Source: Microthrixaceae bacterium (GTDB taxonomy: Bacteria > Actinomycetota > Acidimicrobiia > Acidimicrobiales > Microtrichaceae). From it: a stretch of 64,000 nt of DNA. A program made the position numbers and the translations under genes. This document shows positions 1 through 7,474 of the stretch, one piece after another. The notes under the pieces were generated by a model, which saw nothing but the letters and a program-made list of their open reading frames with translations, was not told the origin of the DNA and made no database searches. Positions within the stretch are counted from its first letter, which is position 1. The number at the start of each line of letters is the position of its first letter. Where the stretch lies: contig JADLFH010000067.1 in the NCBI GenBank assembly GCA_020845705.1, positions 1-64,000 of the forward strand, read 5' to 3'.

Positions 1-1
1 G

Positions 2-658
2 CTCGCCGCGCTCCACTCCCGCACTGCCACCGGCCAGGGCCAACAGATCGACATCTCGCTGCTCGACGCACTCGTGCACGCGCAGGCGGCCGGCCTCGGC
101 AGCTATCTCGTCACCGGCGAGGAGACGCCACGCACCGGCAACCGGAGCCTCTACTTCGCGCCGTCAGGCATCTACGGAACCCGTGACGGCCGACAGGTCG
201 TCATCACGTGTCCGTCGCAGAAGTTCTTCGAGAAACTCTGCGACGCGCTGGAAGTCGACTGGGTGGCCGACGAACGGTTCGCGACGATCGAGGCGCGCAT
301 GGCCAACCAGGACGCGCTGGACGCCGCGATCGACAGCCGAAGCCGCCAACTCGACGCGGACGACGTGGTGCAGCGCTGTGTGGCGGCCGACGTGTTGGTG
401 GCGCCCATCCAGGGCGTGGCCGAGGTGGTAGCGGATCCCCAGGTGCGCCACAACGGGATGGTGGTCACCACCCAACACGACAAGTTGGGCCCCGTGGACG
501 TGACCGGTGTGCCGATCCACTTCCGGGGAACTCCGGGGTCGGTGCGGTGTGCGCCGCCCATGAAAGGCCAGCACACCGCCGAGGTGCTCGCGGAGCTGGG
601 CTATCAGACCGCCGAGATCGCGGCGCTCCTCGCGGGTGGGGGAGCAGCGGACCAATGA
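2..658 (+). CDS. CaiB/BaiF family (class III) CoA-transferase, 5' truncated
   Basis: The reading frame is open from base 2, so the start lies before the window and only the C-terminal 218 residues are present. The family moves CoA between an acyl-CoA and a free acid. The visible start contains GQGQQIDISLLDALV, the typical CaiB stretch joining the large domain to the linker helices. Later come the small-domain motifs with APIQGVAEVVADPQVRHNGM, where family members carry the conserved 'P.....e...dpq...r' region. It ends 51 bases before a 3-ketosteroid-dehydrogenase-like gene on the same strand, so the two are probably cotranscribed and act on the same acyl-CoA pathway. The substrate cannot be told from the sequence. 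Confidence 0.9.
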   Translation, partial: LAALHSRTATGQGQQIDISLLDALVHAQAAGLGSYLVTGEETPRTGNRSLYFAPSGIYGTRDGRQVVITCPSQKFFEKLCDALEVDWVADERFATIEARMANQDALDAAIDSRSRQLDADDVVQRCVAADVLVAPIQGVAEVVADPQVRHNGMVVTTQHDKLGPVDVTGVPIHFRGTPGSVRCAPPMKGQHTAEVLAELGYQTAEIAALLAGGGAADQ

Positions 659-709
659 GAAGACCGAAGGGCGGGCGTTGGAGCCTGCAGGGATTGAACG
701 GAGCTTGCT

Positions 710-2359
710 GTGGCAGATGACATGTTCGACTTCGAGGCCGACGTGCTGGTGGTCGGCACCGGCGGCGCCGGTTTCGCCGCCGCGGCTACAGCGGCGATCG
801 AAGGCGCCTCGGTGGTCATGTTCGAGCGCAACGACCACATCGGGGGCACCACGGGCGCGTCCGGCGGCACCGCGTGGATCCCCAACAACGCATCGCTGCG
901 AGCCCAGGGCAAGGAGGACCCCCGCGACGACGCGATCGCCTACATGTGCCGGCTGTCGTTCCCGCAGTACTACTGCCCTGGACATCCCACCCTCGGCCTG
1001 CCGGAGGACTACTACGAGCTGATCGCCAACTTCTACGACAACGGCTACAAGGCGATCGACTATCTCGTGGAGGCGGGTGTGTTGGACGTGATGGCCGACA
1101 CCCGACCGCTGGATTTCGAGAACCCCACCCAGATGCCCTCGGGCAACCTGCTGGCGGGTTTTCCCGACTACGGGGCGGAGATCCCCGAGGAACGCCTGCC
1201 CACGGGCCGCCACGTGTTCCCGACGCCCGGCAAGCCGGGCATGGTCGACCAGTTCGAGGCGGGGGCGCGGGCCAAGGGCGTGGAGATCGCCATGGGACGC
1301 CAGGTCACCGGCATCCTGCGCAACGACGACGGGGAGGTGGTCGGCCTGGAGGTCCGCTACGGCCACATCGCCGAGTTGGCCCGTGCCCGCAAGGGCGTGA
1401 TCTTCGCTTCGGGAGGCTTCGCCCACAACGCCGAGCTGGTGCGGCGCTACATCCCCGGCCGGATCTTCGGGACGTGCGCGACGTTGGGCGCGCAGGGCGA
1501 CTTCGTGCGCCTCGGCGCGGACGCGGGGGCGAAGCTGGGCAACATGGGCAACGCCTGGTTGAAGCAGGTGCCCCTCACCGCCGCGCTGCGTTCACCGACG
1601 CCGCCGAGCGTGTGGCTGCCGTGGGGCGACGCCATGATCCACGTCAACAAGTACGGCCGGCGGGTCGTCGACGAGAAGATGCCCTACCACGACCGCTCCA
1701 AGGCGCACGCGGTGTACGACCCGACCAAGCGGGAGTACCCGAACCTGGCGCTGTTCATGATCTACGACGACACCGTCGCGTCATCGGAGAGCTTCGCGGG
1801 GATGCGCCAGCCGATGCCGAGACCCGGCGAGTCGGCAGAGTTCGTCATCAAGGGCGACGACTGGGACGACCTGATCGCCAAGATCGACGCCGAGCTGGCG
1901 GCGGTGGAGGACCACACCGGCGCGCTGCGGCTGGACCCGGCGTTCAAGGCGAACCTCGCCGCGACGATCGAGCGGTTCGGTGGCTTCGCCGCAACGGGTG
2001 TGGACGAGGACTTCGGCCGAGGCCAGGCGCCGATCGGCCGGGCGTGGAACGGGCCGAACCGGGAGGGCTCGCCGAACCCGACGATGGCGCCGTTCGCCTC
2101 CGAGGGGCCGTACTACTGCATCATCGTGGTTTGCGGGATGCTCGACACCAACGGCGGTCCTGTCATCAACGCGAAGTCGCAGGTGCTCGACGGGGCCGGT
2201 GAGCCGATCCCCGGTCTGTACGGAGCTGGCAACTGTGTGGCGTCACCTGCGGGGCAGGGCTACTGGGGCCCGGGCGCCACGATCGGCCTGGGCATCACCT
2301 ACGGACATCTCGCCGGCCGCAACGCAGCAGCCGAACCCGACAAGCGCCTCACCTTCTGA
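710..2359 (+). CDS. FAD-binding dehydrogenase, 3-ketosteroid-delta1-dehydrogenase-like
   Basis: A 549-residue soluble flavoprotein of the FAD_binding_2 (succinate dehydrogenase/KstD) superfamily. The N-terminal dinucleotide fold carries GTGGAG at residues 16-21, followed by HIGGTTGASGGTAWIP. Near the C-terminus GQGYWGPGATIGLG matches the KstD signature in which a Tyr precedes GPGATIG, and that Tyr is catalytic in characterised KstD enzymes. Length fits KstD (about 510-560). The start is GTG at 710 with CGGAG a few bases upstream. The probable reaction is 1,2-dehydrogenation of a cyclic ketone, but relatives also reduce fumarate-like or other enone substrates. It lies behind the CoA-transferase and before an unrelated toxin-antitoxin pair. 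Confidence 0.85.
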   Translation: MADDMFDFEADVLVVGTGGAGFAAAATAAIEGASVVMFERNDHIGGTTGASGGTAWIPNNASLRAQGKEDPRDDAIAYMCRLSFPQYYCPGHPTLGLPEDYYELIANFYDNGYKAIDYLVEAGVLDVMADTRPLDFENPTQMPSGNLLAGFPDYGAEIPEERLPTGRHVFPTPGKPGMVDQFEAGARAKGVEIAMGRQVTGILRNDDGEVVGLEVRYGHIAELARARKGVIFASGGFAHNAELVRRYIPGRIFGTCATLGAQGDFVRLGADAGAKLGNMGNAWLKQVPLTAALRSPTPPSVWLPWGDAMIHVNKYGRRVVDEKMPYHDRSKAHAVYDPTKREYPNLALFMIYDDTVASSESFAGMRQPMPRPGESAEFVIKGDDWDDLIAKIDAELAAVEDHTGALRLDPAFKANLAATIERFGGFAATGVDEDFGRGQAPIGRAWNGPNREGSPNPTMAPFASEGPYYCIIVVCGMLDTNGGPVINAKSQVLDGAGEPIPGLYGAGNCVASPAGQGYWGPGATIGLGITYGHLAGRNAAAEPDKRLTF

Positions 2360-2404
2360 GGGATCCGCGGACTTCGTCCAGCCAACCTGGATATGGCTTG
2401 GATA

Positions 2405-2418
2405 CCATACGCGTATGG
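2405..2418. promoter_or_regulatory. 14-bp perfect palindrome over the antitoxin start, candidate autoregulatory operator
   Basis: CCATACGCGTATGG is its own reverse complement and contains the ATG of the antitoxin gene (2415-2417). Ribbon-helix-helix VapB proteins, with or without VapC, commonly bind palindromes in their own promoter. A palindrome covering the start codon suggests a leaderless or very short-leader transcript. The operator role is inferred. Confidence 0.5.
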
Positions 2419-2660
2419 CACACAAGACGACGCTCAATCTCGATGACGAGACCCTGGCCGCACTGGCCGAACTCGTAGCGGTCGACGGGACGAGAACTCT
2501 TGCGATCAAGCGCTCGGTGCTGGCGGAGGTGAAACGTCGCCGCCGCAGCCGCGCCCTGCTCGACCTCATCGGCGAGTGGGAGGCCGCTGAGGGCCCTATC
2601 GACCCGTCGCATATCGCTTGGGCCGACGAGGTGCTCGACCGCCAGGGTGTGGAGCGGTGA
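2415..2660 (+). CDS. vapB: VapB-like ribbon-helix-helix antitoxin
   Basis: An 81-residue protein beginning MAHKTTLNLDDETLAALAEL, a typical ribbon-helix-helix DNA-binding arm followed by a helix. A basic stretch (KRRRRSR near residues 40-46) and an acidic C-terminal tail would wrap the toxin. It overlaps the PIN gene by four bases (GTGA), the usual tight coupling of type II toxin-antitoxin pairs. A longer frame extends upstream inside the flavoprotein gene, but ATG 2415 is preferred because the antitoxin fold starts there and a palindromic operator covers it. Expected role: neutralise the toxin and repress the operon. Confidence 0.82.
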   Translation: MAHKTTLNLDDETLAALAELVAVDGTRTLAIKRSVLAEVKRRRRSRALLDLIGEWEAAEGPIDPSHIAWADEVLDRQGVER

Positions 2661-3010
2661 TCGTCGACGCCGGACCGCTGATCGTCGACGGTGAGCGCCT
2701 CAACTCGAAGCTGTGGGCGCTGGTAAAGCGAGCGACCGAGCGCGGCGAAGAGGTCCACAGCACCCATCCGGTGCTCTCACAGGTGTGGCGAGACCCCGCT
2801 GCTCAGGCGAATCTCGCCAGACTGGCCCAACTCATCGACGTCCACGCTCTCGACGACGCGCGGGTTGTCGGCCGGCGGCTGGCTCGTAGCAGCACGTCCG
2901 ACGTCGTCGATGCGCACCTTGCCGTGACCGCGGAGGCGCTCGGCACCTTCGTTCTCACGAGCGACCCTGACGACATGCGACGCCTGGGCGCCCGATTCGA
3001 GCCCTACTGA
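2657..3010 (+). CDS. vapC: VapC-like PIN-domain ribonuclease toxin
   Basis: A 117-residue PIN-domain protein. The first acidic residue is in VIVDAGPLI (Asp 4), the central acidic pair is in STSDVVDAHLA, and the C-terminal acidic cluster is in LTSDPDDM. The second PIN position, usually Glu, appears as Gln in HPVLSQVWRDP; that variant occurs in a PIN subgroup with a 'VLAQVWR' motif, so this need not mean inactivity. Start GTG 2657 overlaps the antitoxin stop. Such toxins are Mg2+-dependent RNases that cut tRNA or rRNA; the target here is unknown. The gene ends seven bases inside the convergent small membrane-protein gene. Confidence 0.8.
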   Translation: MIVDAGPLIVDGERLNSKLWALVKRATERGEEVHSTHPVLSQVWRDPAAQANLARLAQLIDVHALDDARVVGRRLARSSTSDVVDAHLAVTAEALGTFVLTSDPDDMRRLGARFEPY

Positions 3011-3306
3011 CGCGCCGCGTGCCGGCGGCGTTGGCGGCGCCAGATGAGGAAGGGTACGGGGACGGCGGAAACCGCGAAGGAGATCGCGAGGAAGATCAGG
3101 AGGTTGATCTGGAGCTGTTCGCTGTCGCTGCACTGTTCCCCGAAGAGGCTGCACAGGGAGATGCCGACTGCCATCATGAAGCAGAAGCCGGCGGCGCCGA
3201 CAAGCGCCAACCCGGCCAGCGCCGCTGGGAGGACCTCCCGCCAGATGCGCCGGGGGGACCGGGTGGGTTGGGTGGCCGAGTCGACTTGCGCGGGGATTGA
3301 GTCCAT
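3004..3306 (-). CDS. Small two-helix membrane protein of unknown function
   Basis: A 100-residue protein not recognised as any known family. Two hydrophobic segments, VLPAALAGLALVGAAGFCFM and a second around INLLIFLAISFAVSAVPVPF, flank a short loop with two Cys (SLCSLFGEQC) that could form an extracytoplasmic disulfide. The C-terminus is strongly basic (WRRQRRRHAAR), which favours a cytoplasmic end. The start at 3306 was chosen for the TGAGGA ribosome-binding site; an in-frame ATG at 3357 would add 17 residues. It converges on vapC with a seven-base overlap. Confidence 0.55.
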   Translation of the reverse strand: MDSIPAQVDSATQPTRSPRRIWREVLPAALAGLALVGAAGFCFMMAVGISLCSLFGEQCSDSEQLQINLLIFLAISFAVSAVPVPFLIWRRQRRRHAARQ

Positions 3307-3405
3307 GTCCTCAGCGTGGGATCGACGGCCCTCGATCTCCACAGGTGGTTCCCTCATCCGCCGCTGGGGGTCGGTCAGACGTAGCGCAAGGGGGGTGAAG
3401 GGTGG

Positions 3406-3618
3406 TCAGTCGCCTTCTTTTTCGTCGAGGAGCTGGGCGCGCATCCCGACCTCGCGGTCACGCGGCGCCCAGAACCGCGGGGTCCGCTTCTCGGCGAAGG
3501 CCGCGCCGCCTTCCTTGCCCTCGGGCTGGTCGAACCAGTCCTGGTAGATGATCGCGGGTTCCGGGGCATCGCTCTCGCTATGGACCGCGGGTTTGAGCCG
3601 CCTTGACTTCTTGGCCAC
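3406..3618 (-). pseudogene. C-terminal fragment of a MenB-like enoyl-CoA hydratase (recent partial duplication)
   Basis: The 70-codon frame ends with the same C-terminus as the intact enoyl-CoA hydratase at 5645-6520: QDWFDQPEGKEGG, AEKRTPRFW and RAQLLDE recur in order. At DNA level 3422-3540 matches 5661-5779 with only three differences in 119 bases, so the copy is recent. The first 25 or so residues (MAKKSRRLKPAVHSES...) are unrelated to the hydratase, and the crotonase core and oxyanion-hole residues are absent. It cannot be an active hydratase. A short expressed fusion peptide is possible but unlikely. Confidence 0.75.
3422..3540 (-). repeat. Dispersed 119-bp repeat, copy A (enoyl-CoA hydratase 3' end)
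   Basis: Aligned without gaps to 5661-5779 in the same orientation, with three mismatches by eye (about 97 percent identity). Similarity stops sharply on both sides. No terminal inverted repeats or target-site duplications were seen. Confidence 0.85.
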
Positions 3619-3638
3619 TGCAAGGTCAGGGTGCGCGA

Positions 3639-4736
3639 ATGCTGGCGAAACGGCTCGCGGCGACGCTGCAAGGAGTGTTGTTGCTTTCGATCCTCGGCTG
3701 CGGAGAGCAGCCCGAGTTGTCTGAGCCCGTCGGCGCTGTCCCCGCTGATGCAGCGCTCGCTCTGCATGGAACTCGTGTCGTCGCGGCAGTCAACTCCGGG
3801 GGCGATATCAGGCTCGGCCGCCTGGTGGGTCTGGACTTCGACGAGACGGGCAAGCTCGATAGTGGGGACCCCGCTCTGGGGGTAGCGCTGGTGGCGAGCA
3901 CTGAGGCTGTATGGGTAGCCGAAACCCGTTGCGAAGGCGTCCTGGAAGGCCTTGATGACGATCAGCGGTGTAGTGGCCACCAGTATGTGCAGATCTCGCG
4001 AACCGACGATGGCGGCGAATCCGCTGAAGCAGTCTTCGACTCGCGGAAGTCCGGCTTGACTGGACTGGGGGCTCCTCGGGTCTCTGGAAAGATGTGGCTG
4101 TCGAGATCATCGGTCGTGGCCGTTCTTTCGGATGACACCTCGTCTCGGAGCGCGTTGGTTTCCATTGATGGCTCAAGTGCGACGTTGCTCGGTTCGTTTG
4201 AGCGGCTTCGATCGGCGTGCGCGGCAAGGTCAGGTATCTATGTCGTGGAGGCGTCTCCGTCCGACGAGTTCCAGCGGATGGTCGATGTCAGGCTCGAGTT
4301 CTGGGATAGCGGGGATTGGCGGGAGATTCCCCAGCCGAAGTATGCCGAGCCGCCGTTCGACGTTCAGCTGGGCTGCACCCGAGAATCAGGAGTACTCGTT
4401 GCTTCCGAGAGGGGCCGAGTCGAACTTTTCGATCTTCGGAATGGTGGCGAGGTCGGCGCTGCAACGCAGCTTGAGGGCGCTGTCACCCTGATCGAGGGGC
4501 CAGTGACTGGTGTAGTGGGACTCCGCTCTGTCTCATTGAGCGACGGGTCCGACCTCCAATCAACTGCGTGGGCGTATTCCGCCGACCGCTTGAGCAAGGT
4601 TGTGACGAATCCTCCGATTCAACCCGAGGAGCACATAGTGCTCCTCGACGCGGACGCCGATGGAATCGTCACCCGGGTACTCGTTCAACCCGTTGAGTCC
4701 ATGGGTCTTAGGGCTAAGGATCCGGTTGGTCCTTGA
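3639..4736 (+). CDS. Secreted lipoprotein of unknown function
   Basis: A 365-residue protein with a lipoprotein signal: MLAKRLAATLQGVLLLSILGC, with Cys 21 after a LGC lipobox. The remainder is soluble with many short beta-strand-like segments (VVAAVNSGGDIRLGRLVGL, GIYVVEAS, GVLVASERGRVELFDL), compatible with a beta-propeller, but no family signature is recognised. ATG 3639 is chosen because it places the signal peptide at the N-terminus; the longer upstream frame overlaps the hydratase fragment. Base composition is visibly less GC-rich than neighbouring genes, which together with the flanking gene fragments suggests acquired DNA. It converges on the truncated hsdR gene. Confidence 0.6.
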   Translation: MLAKRLAATLQGVLLLSILGCGEQPELSEPVGAVPADAALALHGTRVVAAVNSGGDIRLGRLVGLDFDETGKLDSGDPALGVALVASTEAVWVAETRCEGVLEGLDDDQRCSGHQYVQISRTDDGGESAEAVFDSRKSGLTGLGAPRVSGKMWLSRSSVVAVLSDDTSSRSALVSIDGSSATLLGSFERLRSACAARSGIYVVEASPSDEFQRMVDVRLEFWDSGDWREIPQPKYAEPPFDVQLGCTRESGVLVASERGRVELFDLRNGGEVGAATQLEGAVTLIEGPVTGVVGLRSVSLSDGSDLQSTAWAYSADRLSKVVTNPPIQPEEHIVLLDADADGIVTRVLVQPVESMGLRAKDPVGP

Positions 4737-4767
4737 GTACGTCTGGATGAGCCCGTGGGACCGCAGG

Positions 4768-4941
4768 TCACGCCTGCTCCCGGAGGAGGGCGATGAAGGC
4801 CCGTTCGAGATCGGCCTCGGACTGGTAGCCCACCTCGTGTGCCGGATCGGGGACGAGCTCGGCGACGACGGTGCTCTCTGCGCTGACCCCGATCGGCTCG
4901 TGGCGGGGGACGGCGCCATCGGTCGTCGCCCCATCGCTCAT
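4768..4941 (-). pseudogene. Truncated type I restriction HsdR N-terminus
   Basis: Only 57 codons. The sequence ends YQSEADLERAFIALLREQA and then stops. The 'YqSEaeLE..fi..L..qgYe' pattern is the N-terminal signature of type I restriction enzyme R subunits, which are usually 900-1100 residues long. The nuclease and helicase domains are missing, and the bases after the stop do not continue HsdR in any frame I could follow, so this is a broken remnant. Its ATG (4941-4939) overlaps the vapC stop as ATGA, meaning it sits as third gene of a vapBC transcript. No hsdM or hsdS is nearby. Confidence 0.6.
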
Positions 4942-5339
4942 GTCGGGGCCCAGACGCTCAGCGGAACATGTCGAGCCGCGTGGACGAAGTCGGCGTCCGC
5001 GGTGAGCAGGATCAGGTCGTTGGCGATGCAGACCTGCGCGATCAGCGCGTCGACGGTCTCGAGCTGGACCCCCGCTCGCCGACAAGCGACGCTGAGGTCG
5101 GCCGCGTCGGCGTAGTCGTGGCGGGACGGCTCGATGAACGGGATCGATGCGAAGTCGGCCTCGATCCTGGCGCGGCCGGCGGGTTGGGTGAAGCCGCGAA
5201 GCAGTTCGAGGTAGACCACCCCGGTCGAGAGGACGGCTCCGGTCGCCAGCTGCTCCTCGACGGCGCCGGCGGTTGGGTCCTCGGGCGGGATGTCGTTGCG
5301 ATAGAAGAGCGACCACGCGCTCGTGTCGACGAGGACCAC
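4938..5339 (-). CDS. vapC: VapC-like PIN-domain ribonuclease toxin
   Basis: A 133-residue PIN protein with the complete acidic set: Asp in VVLVDTSAWSLFYRND, Glu in VVYLELLRGF, Asp in ETVDALIAQ and Asp in LLTADADF. The GTG start at 5339 lies two bases after the antitoxin stop; the longer frame starting inside the antitoxin gene is rejected. All four metal-binding carboxylates are present, so it should be an active Mg2+-dependent RNase. It is followed, with a four-base overlap, by the truncated hsdR reading frame. Confidence 0.85.
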   Translation of the reverse strand: MVLVDTSAWSLFYRNDIPPEDPTAGAVEEQLATGAVLSTGVVYLELLRGFTQPAGRARIEADFASIPFIEPSRHDYADAADLSVACRRAGVQLETVDALIAQVCIANDLILLTADADFVHAARHVPLSVWAPT

Positions 5340-5341
5340 GA

Positions 5342-5566
5342 TCAGTCGATCAAGCCGAGCCTCCGGTCGCGAGCGCGACGTGACTCCTTGTAGTCGAAGT
5401 CCTTGTCCCACTCGAGGGTGCCGCGGTGCTTGACGATCTCGGCCTGGGCGCGGCGGGCGATGTACTCCTCCAACGCGACGGTCACCGTCGCCTTCTTGGT
5501 CTTCTCGCCGCCGATGGCAAGGGCCCGCTCCAGGAGCTCGGGGTCGATCGCAAGGTTCGTGGCCAT
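5342..5566 (-). CDS. vapB: VapB-type antitoxin
   Basis: A 74-residue protein starting MATNLAIDPELLERALAIGG, the form seen in VapB antitoxins of the DUF2191 type ('...idpeLl.eA..l.g.ktk.e.v..AL.eyi.r..q'). The C-terminal part (LEWDKDFDYKESRRARDRRL) is charged and would contact the toxin. ATG 5566 is preceded by AGGAGGAGCAC (an AGGAGG-type ribosome-binding site) and is preferred over an in-frame ATG at 5599. It precedes vapC in a tight two-gene operon. Confidence 0.85.
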   Translation of the reverse strand: MATNLAIDPELLERALAIGGEKTKKATVTVALEEYIARRAQAEIVKHRGTLEWDKDFDYKESRRARDRRLGLID

Positions 5567-5644
5567 GATGTGCTCCTCCTTACACACGAGGCTACACATG
5601 ATGCGGACGAACGGTCACGCAGGTGCAGCGGTGAGCGGGAGCCG

Positions 5645-6520
5645 TCAGTCCTGCTCGTACTCGTCGAGGAGCTGGGCGCGCATCCCGGCCTCGCGGTCAC
5701 GCAGCGCCCAGAACCGCGGGGTCCGCTTCTCGGCGAAGGCCGAGCCGCCTTCCTTGCCCTCGGGCTGGTCGAACCAGTCGGGGTAAAACTGGCTGGAGAT
5801 GACGCCCAGGTCCGCGTAGCCGTCCATCTCCTGGTCGAAGGTCGCCTTGAGGATCTCGATGCAACCGGGGCTCACCGCCAACAGCTCCTCGGCCCACGCG
5901 TCGATCGCGTCGTCCAGCTCCTCGAGCGGCACCACCTGGTTGACCAGGCCCATCTCCAGCGCCTGCTGCGCGGTGTAGCGGCGACACAGCATCCACATCT
6001 CGCGGGCCCTCTTCGCGCCGATGACCTTCGCTAGGTACGGCACGAAGAACCCGTCCGCGGGGCTCGACACCTTCGGCCCGGCCTGGCCGAACTTCGCGTC
6101 CTCCGACGCGATCGTGAAGTCGCAGCAGTAGGCCATGTGGTTGTGCCCGCCGATGCAGTAGCCCTGCACCCGCGCCATGACCGGCTTGCGTGAGGTGCGG
6201 ATCAGGCGGTTGTGGGGATAGCGGTTGTAGAAGGCCTCACGAAGCCCCCACCGCTCCCAGTCCACGTTGCCCCCCGCGCCGAAGTTCCGACCCGCTCCCG
6301 CGACGACGATCATGCCGATGGACGGGTCGTGGTTGGCGTCGTAGAACGCCCGGAACATCTCGTCGACTGTCGCCAGGGTCATCGTGTTGTACTGGTCGGG
6401 CTTGTTTATCGTCACCCGGGCCAAGCCGCCGCCGAGCTCCTCGTGGTGCTTCTTCTCGTAGACGATCTCGGCGAAGTCCAGTCCGTCGCCGGCGACCTGC
6501 TCCCAGTCGGTCCACGACAT
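5645..6520 (-). CDS. MenB-like enoyl-CoA hydratase/isomerase family protein
   Basis: A 291-residue crotonase-fold protein. The oxyanion-hole segments are AGAGRNFGAGGNVDWERWG and VQGYCIGGHNHMAYCCDFTIA. The following FGQAGPKVSSPADGFFVPYLAKVIG and CRRYTAQQALEMGLVNQVVP resemble naphthoate synthase (MenB) and oxocyclohexene-carboxyl-CoA hydratase more than a plain fatty-acid hydratase. No other menaquinone gene is near, and the neighbours are catabolic, so a ring-cleaving or hydrating role on a cyclic acyl-CoA is a better guess. ATG 6520 has AGAGGGG six bases upstream. It is divergent from etfBA across 147 bases that hold candidate operator sequences. Its last 119 bp recur at 3422-3540. Confidence 0.85.
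   Translation of the reverse strand: MSWTDWEQVAGDGLDFAEIVYEKKHHEELGGGLARVTINKPDQYNTMTLATVDEMFRAFYDANHDPSIGMIVVAGAGRNFGAGGNVDWERWGLREAFYNRYPHNRLIRTSRKPVMARVQGYCIGGHNHMAYCCDFTIASEDAKFGQAGPKVSSPADGFFVPYLAKVIGAKRAREMWMLCRRYTAQQALEMGLVNQVVPLEELDDAIDAWAEELLAVSPGCIEILKATFDQEMDGYADLGVISSQFYPDWFDQPEGKEGGSAFAEKRTPRFWALRDREAGMRAQLLDEYEQD
5661..5779 (-). repeat. Dispersed 119-bp repeat, copy B (inside intact hydratase gene)
   Basis: This is the source-like copy, because it lies in the intact gene; copy A is at 3422-3540 with three mismatches. Confidence 0.85.
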
Positions 6521-6563
6521 GACGCACCCCTCTCGGACGGTTTGAGCTCGCGAGCCGATGATC

Positions 6564-6598
6564 CTACCATCTATATAGGAAATCCCACCATCTGGTAG
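6564..6598. promoter_or_regulatory. Candidate operator in the divergent hydratase/etfB promoter
   Basis: An AT-rich island in GC-rich DNA. CTACCA (6564-6569) and TGGTAG (6593-6598) form an inverted pair, with CTATATAGG between them, and the right part reads ACCATCTGGT, an ACCA-N2-TGGT dyad. A similar ACCACTTGGT occurs in another divergent catabolic promoter near 16992. This is consistent with a shared TetR-like or other repressor; no regulator gene is adjacent, so the role is inferred. Confidence 0.35.
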
Positions 6599-6667
6599 TG
6601 AAGACCAACCATTCGTATAGGCTCGGCGGACCAGATCCCGTTGGAGCGTGATGCACATGGAGATCCC

Positions 6668-7474
6668 ATGAGAGTTGTAGTGCTCGTCAAGGAGGTCCTG
6701 GATCCCGACGCCGTGGGCGCCTACGCCCTCGCCGGGAACCTCAACGTCGGCGACGACGGCAGGACCATCACCCAGACGACCATCCCGCGCCTGATGAACG
6801 CCTATGACGAGCAGGCCATCGAGGCGGCGTTGCGCCTGCGCGACGGCGGCGCCGACTGCACCATCCAGGTTGTGTCCATCGGCGAGGATCTCACCGCGAT
6901 CCTGCGGCACGCCATGTCGCTGGGCGCGGATGAGGTGGTGGCGATCTCTCCGCCAGAGGGTGAGCTGGACTGGCACACGGTGGCTGCGCTGTTGGCGTCG
7001 TACCTGGAATCCACCGGCGGTGCCGACCTGGTGTTCTGCGGCCGCCAGGCCTCCGACGACGACCAGGGTGTGGTGCCGGCGCTGGTCGGCGAGGCGCTCG
7101 GTATGCCGACCATCACCGTGGCCCGCAGAGTCGAGCTGGCGGGTTCGGTGGTCCGGGTCACCCGGGCCACGCCCGACGGCGACGAGATCGTCGAAGCCGA
7201 CCTGCCCGCGGTCATCACCGTCGGCAGTGAGCTGGGCGAGCCGCGCTACCCGACGATGCCGATGAAGATGGCAGCCCGCAAGGTGACCCCCACCGCGGTC
7301 GCGGCGGCCGACCTGCCCGTCGGCACTGAGGGGCTCGCACCCCGGGCGGTGTTGTCGAAGTTGTTCGTGCCGGTGGTCAGCGGCGACTGCGAGATGATCG
7401 ACGGCAGCGGCGCGGCCGAGCAGGCCGACCGGCTCGTCGAACGTCTCTTGGAGGACAAGGTGGTGCGGCCATGA
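6668..7474 (+). CDS. etfB: Electron transfer flavoprotein beta subunit
   Basis: A 268-residue EtfB (MRVVVLVKEVLDPDAVG..., family length about 250-265). It holds AMP and, with EtfA, accepts electrons from acyl-CoA dehydrogenase-type flavoenzymes and passes them to the quinone pool through ETF dehydrogenase. Family features seen are NAYDEQAIEAALRL, IGEDLTAILRHAMSLGADE, and GRQASDDDQGVVPALVGEALGMP. ATG 6668 follows GGAG (6659-6662) and gives the family-typical N-terminus; an upstream in-frame start at 6641 is less likely. The stop overlaps the etfA start (ATGA). It heads a five-gene operon with catabolic enzymes, pointing to a dedicated rather than general ETF. Confidence 0.93.
   Translation: MRVVVLVKEVLDPDAVGAYALAGNLNVGDDGRTITQTTIPRLMNAYDEQAIEAALRLRDGGADCTIQVVSIGEDLTAILRHAMSLGADEVVAISPPEGELDWHTVAALLASYLESTGGADLVFCGRQASDDDQGVVPALVGEALGMPTITVARRVELAGSVVRVTRATPDGDEIVEADLPAVITVGSELGEPRYPTMPMKMAARKVTPTAVAAADLPVGTEGLAPRAVLSKLFVPVVSGDCEMIDGSGAAEQADRLVERLLEDKVVRP

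Noticed and set aside
164-1426. A 420-codon minus-strand open frame
   Set aside because: It is the antisense of the CoA-transferase and flavoprotein genes and has low-complexity, motif-free sequence.
5403-5786. A plus-strand frame containing a sequence resembling one at 3044-3547
   Set aside because: The likeness comes from the opposite strand of the duplicated hydratase tail, not from two related genes.
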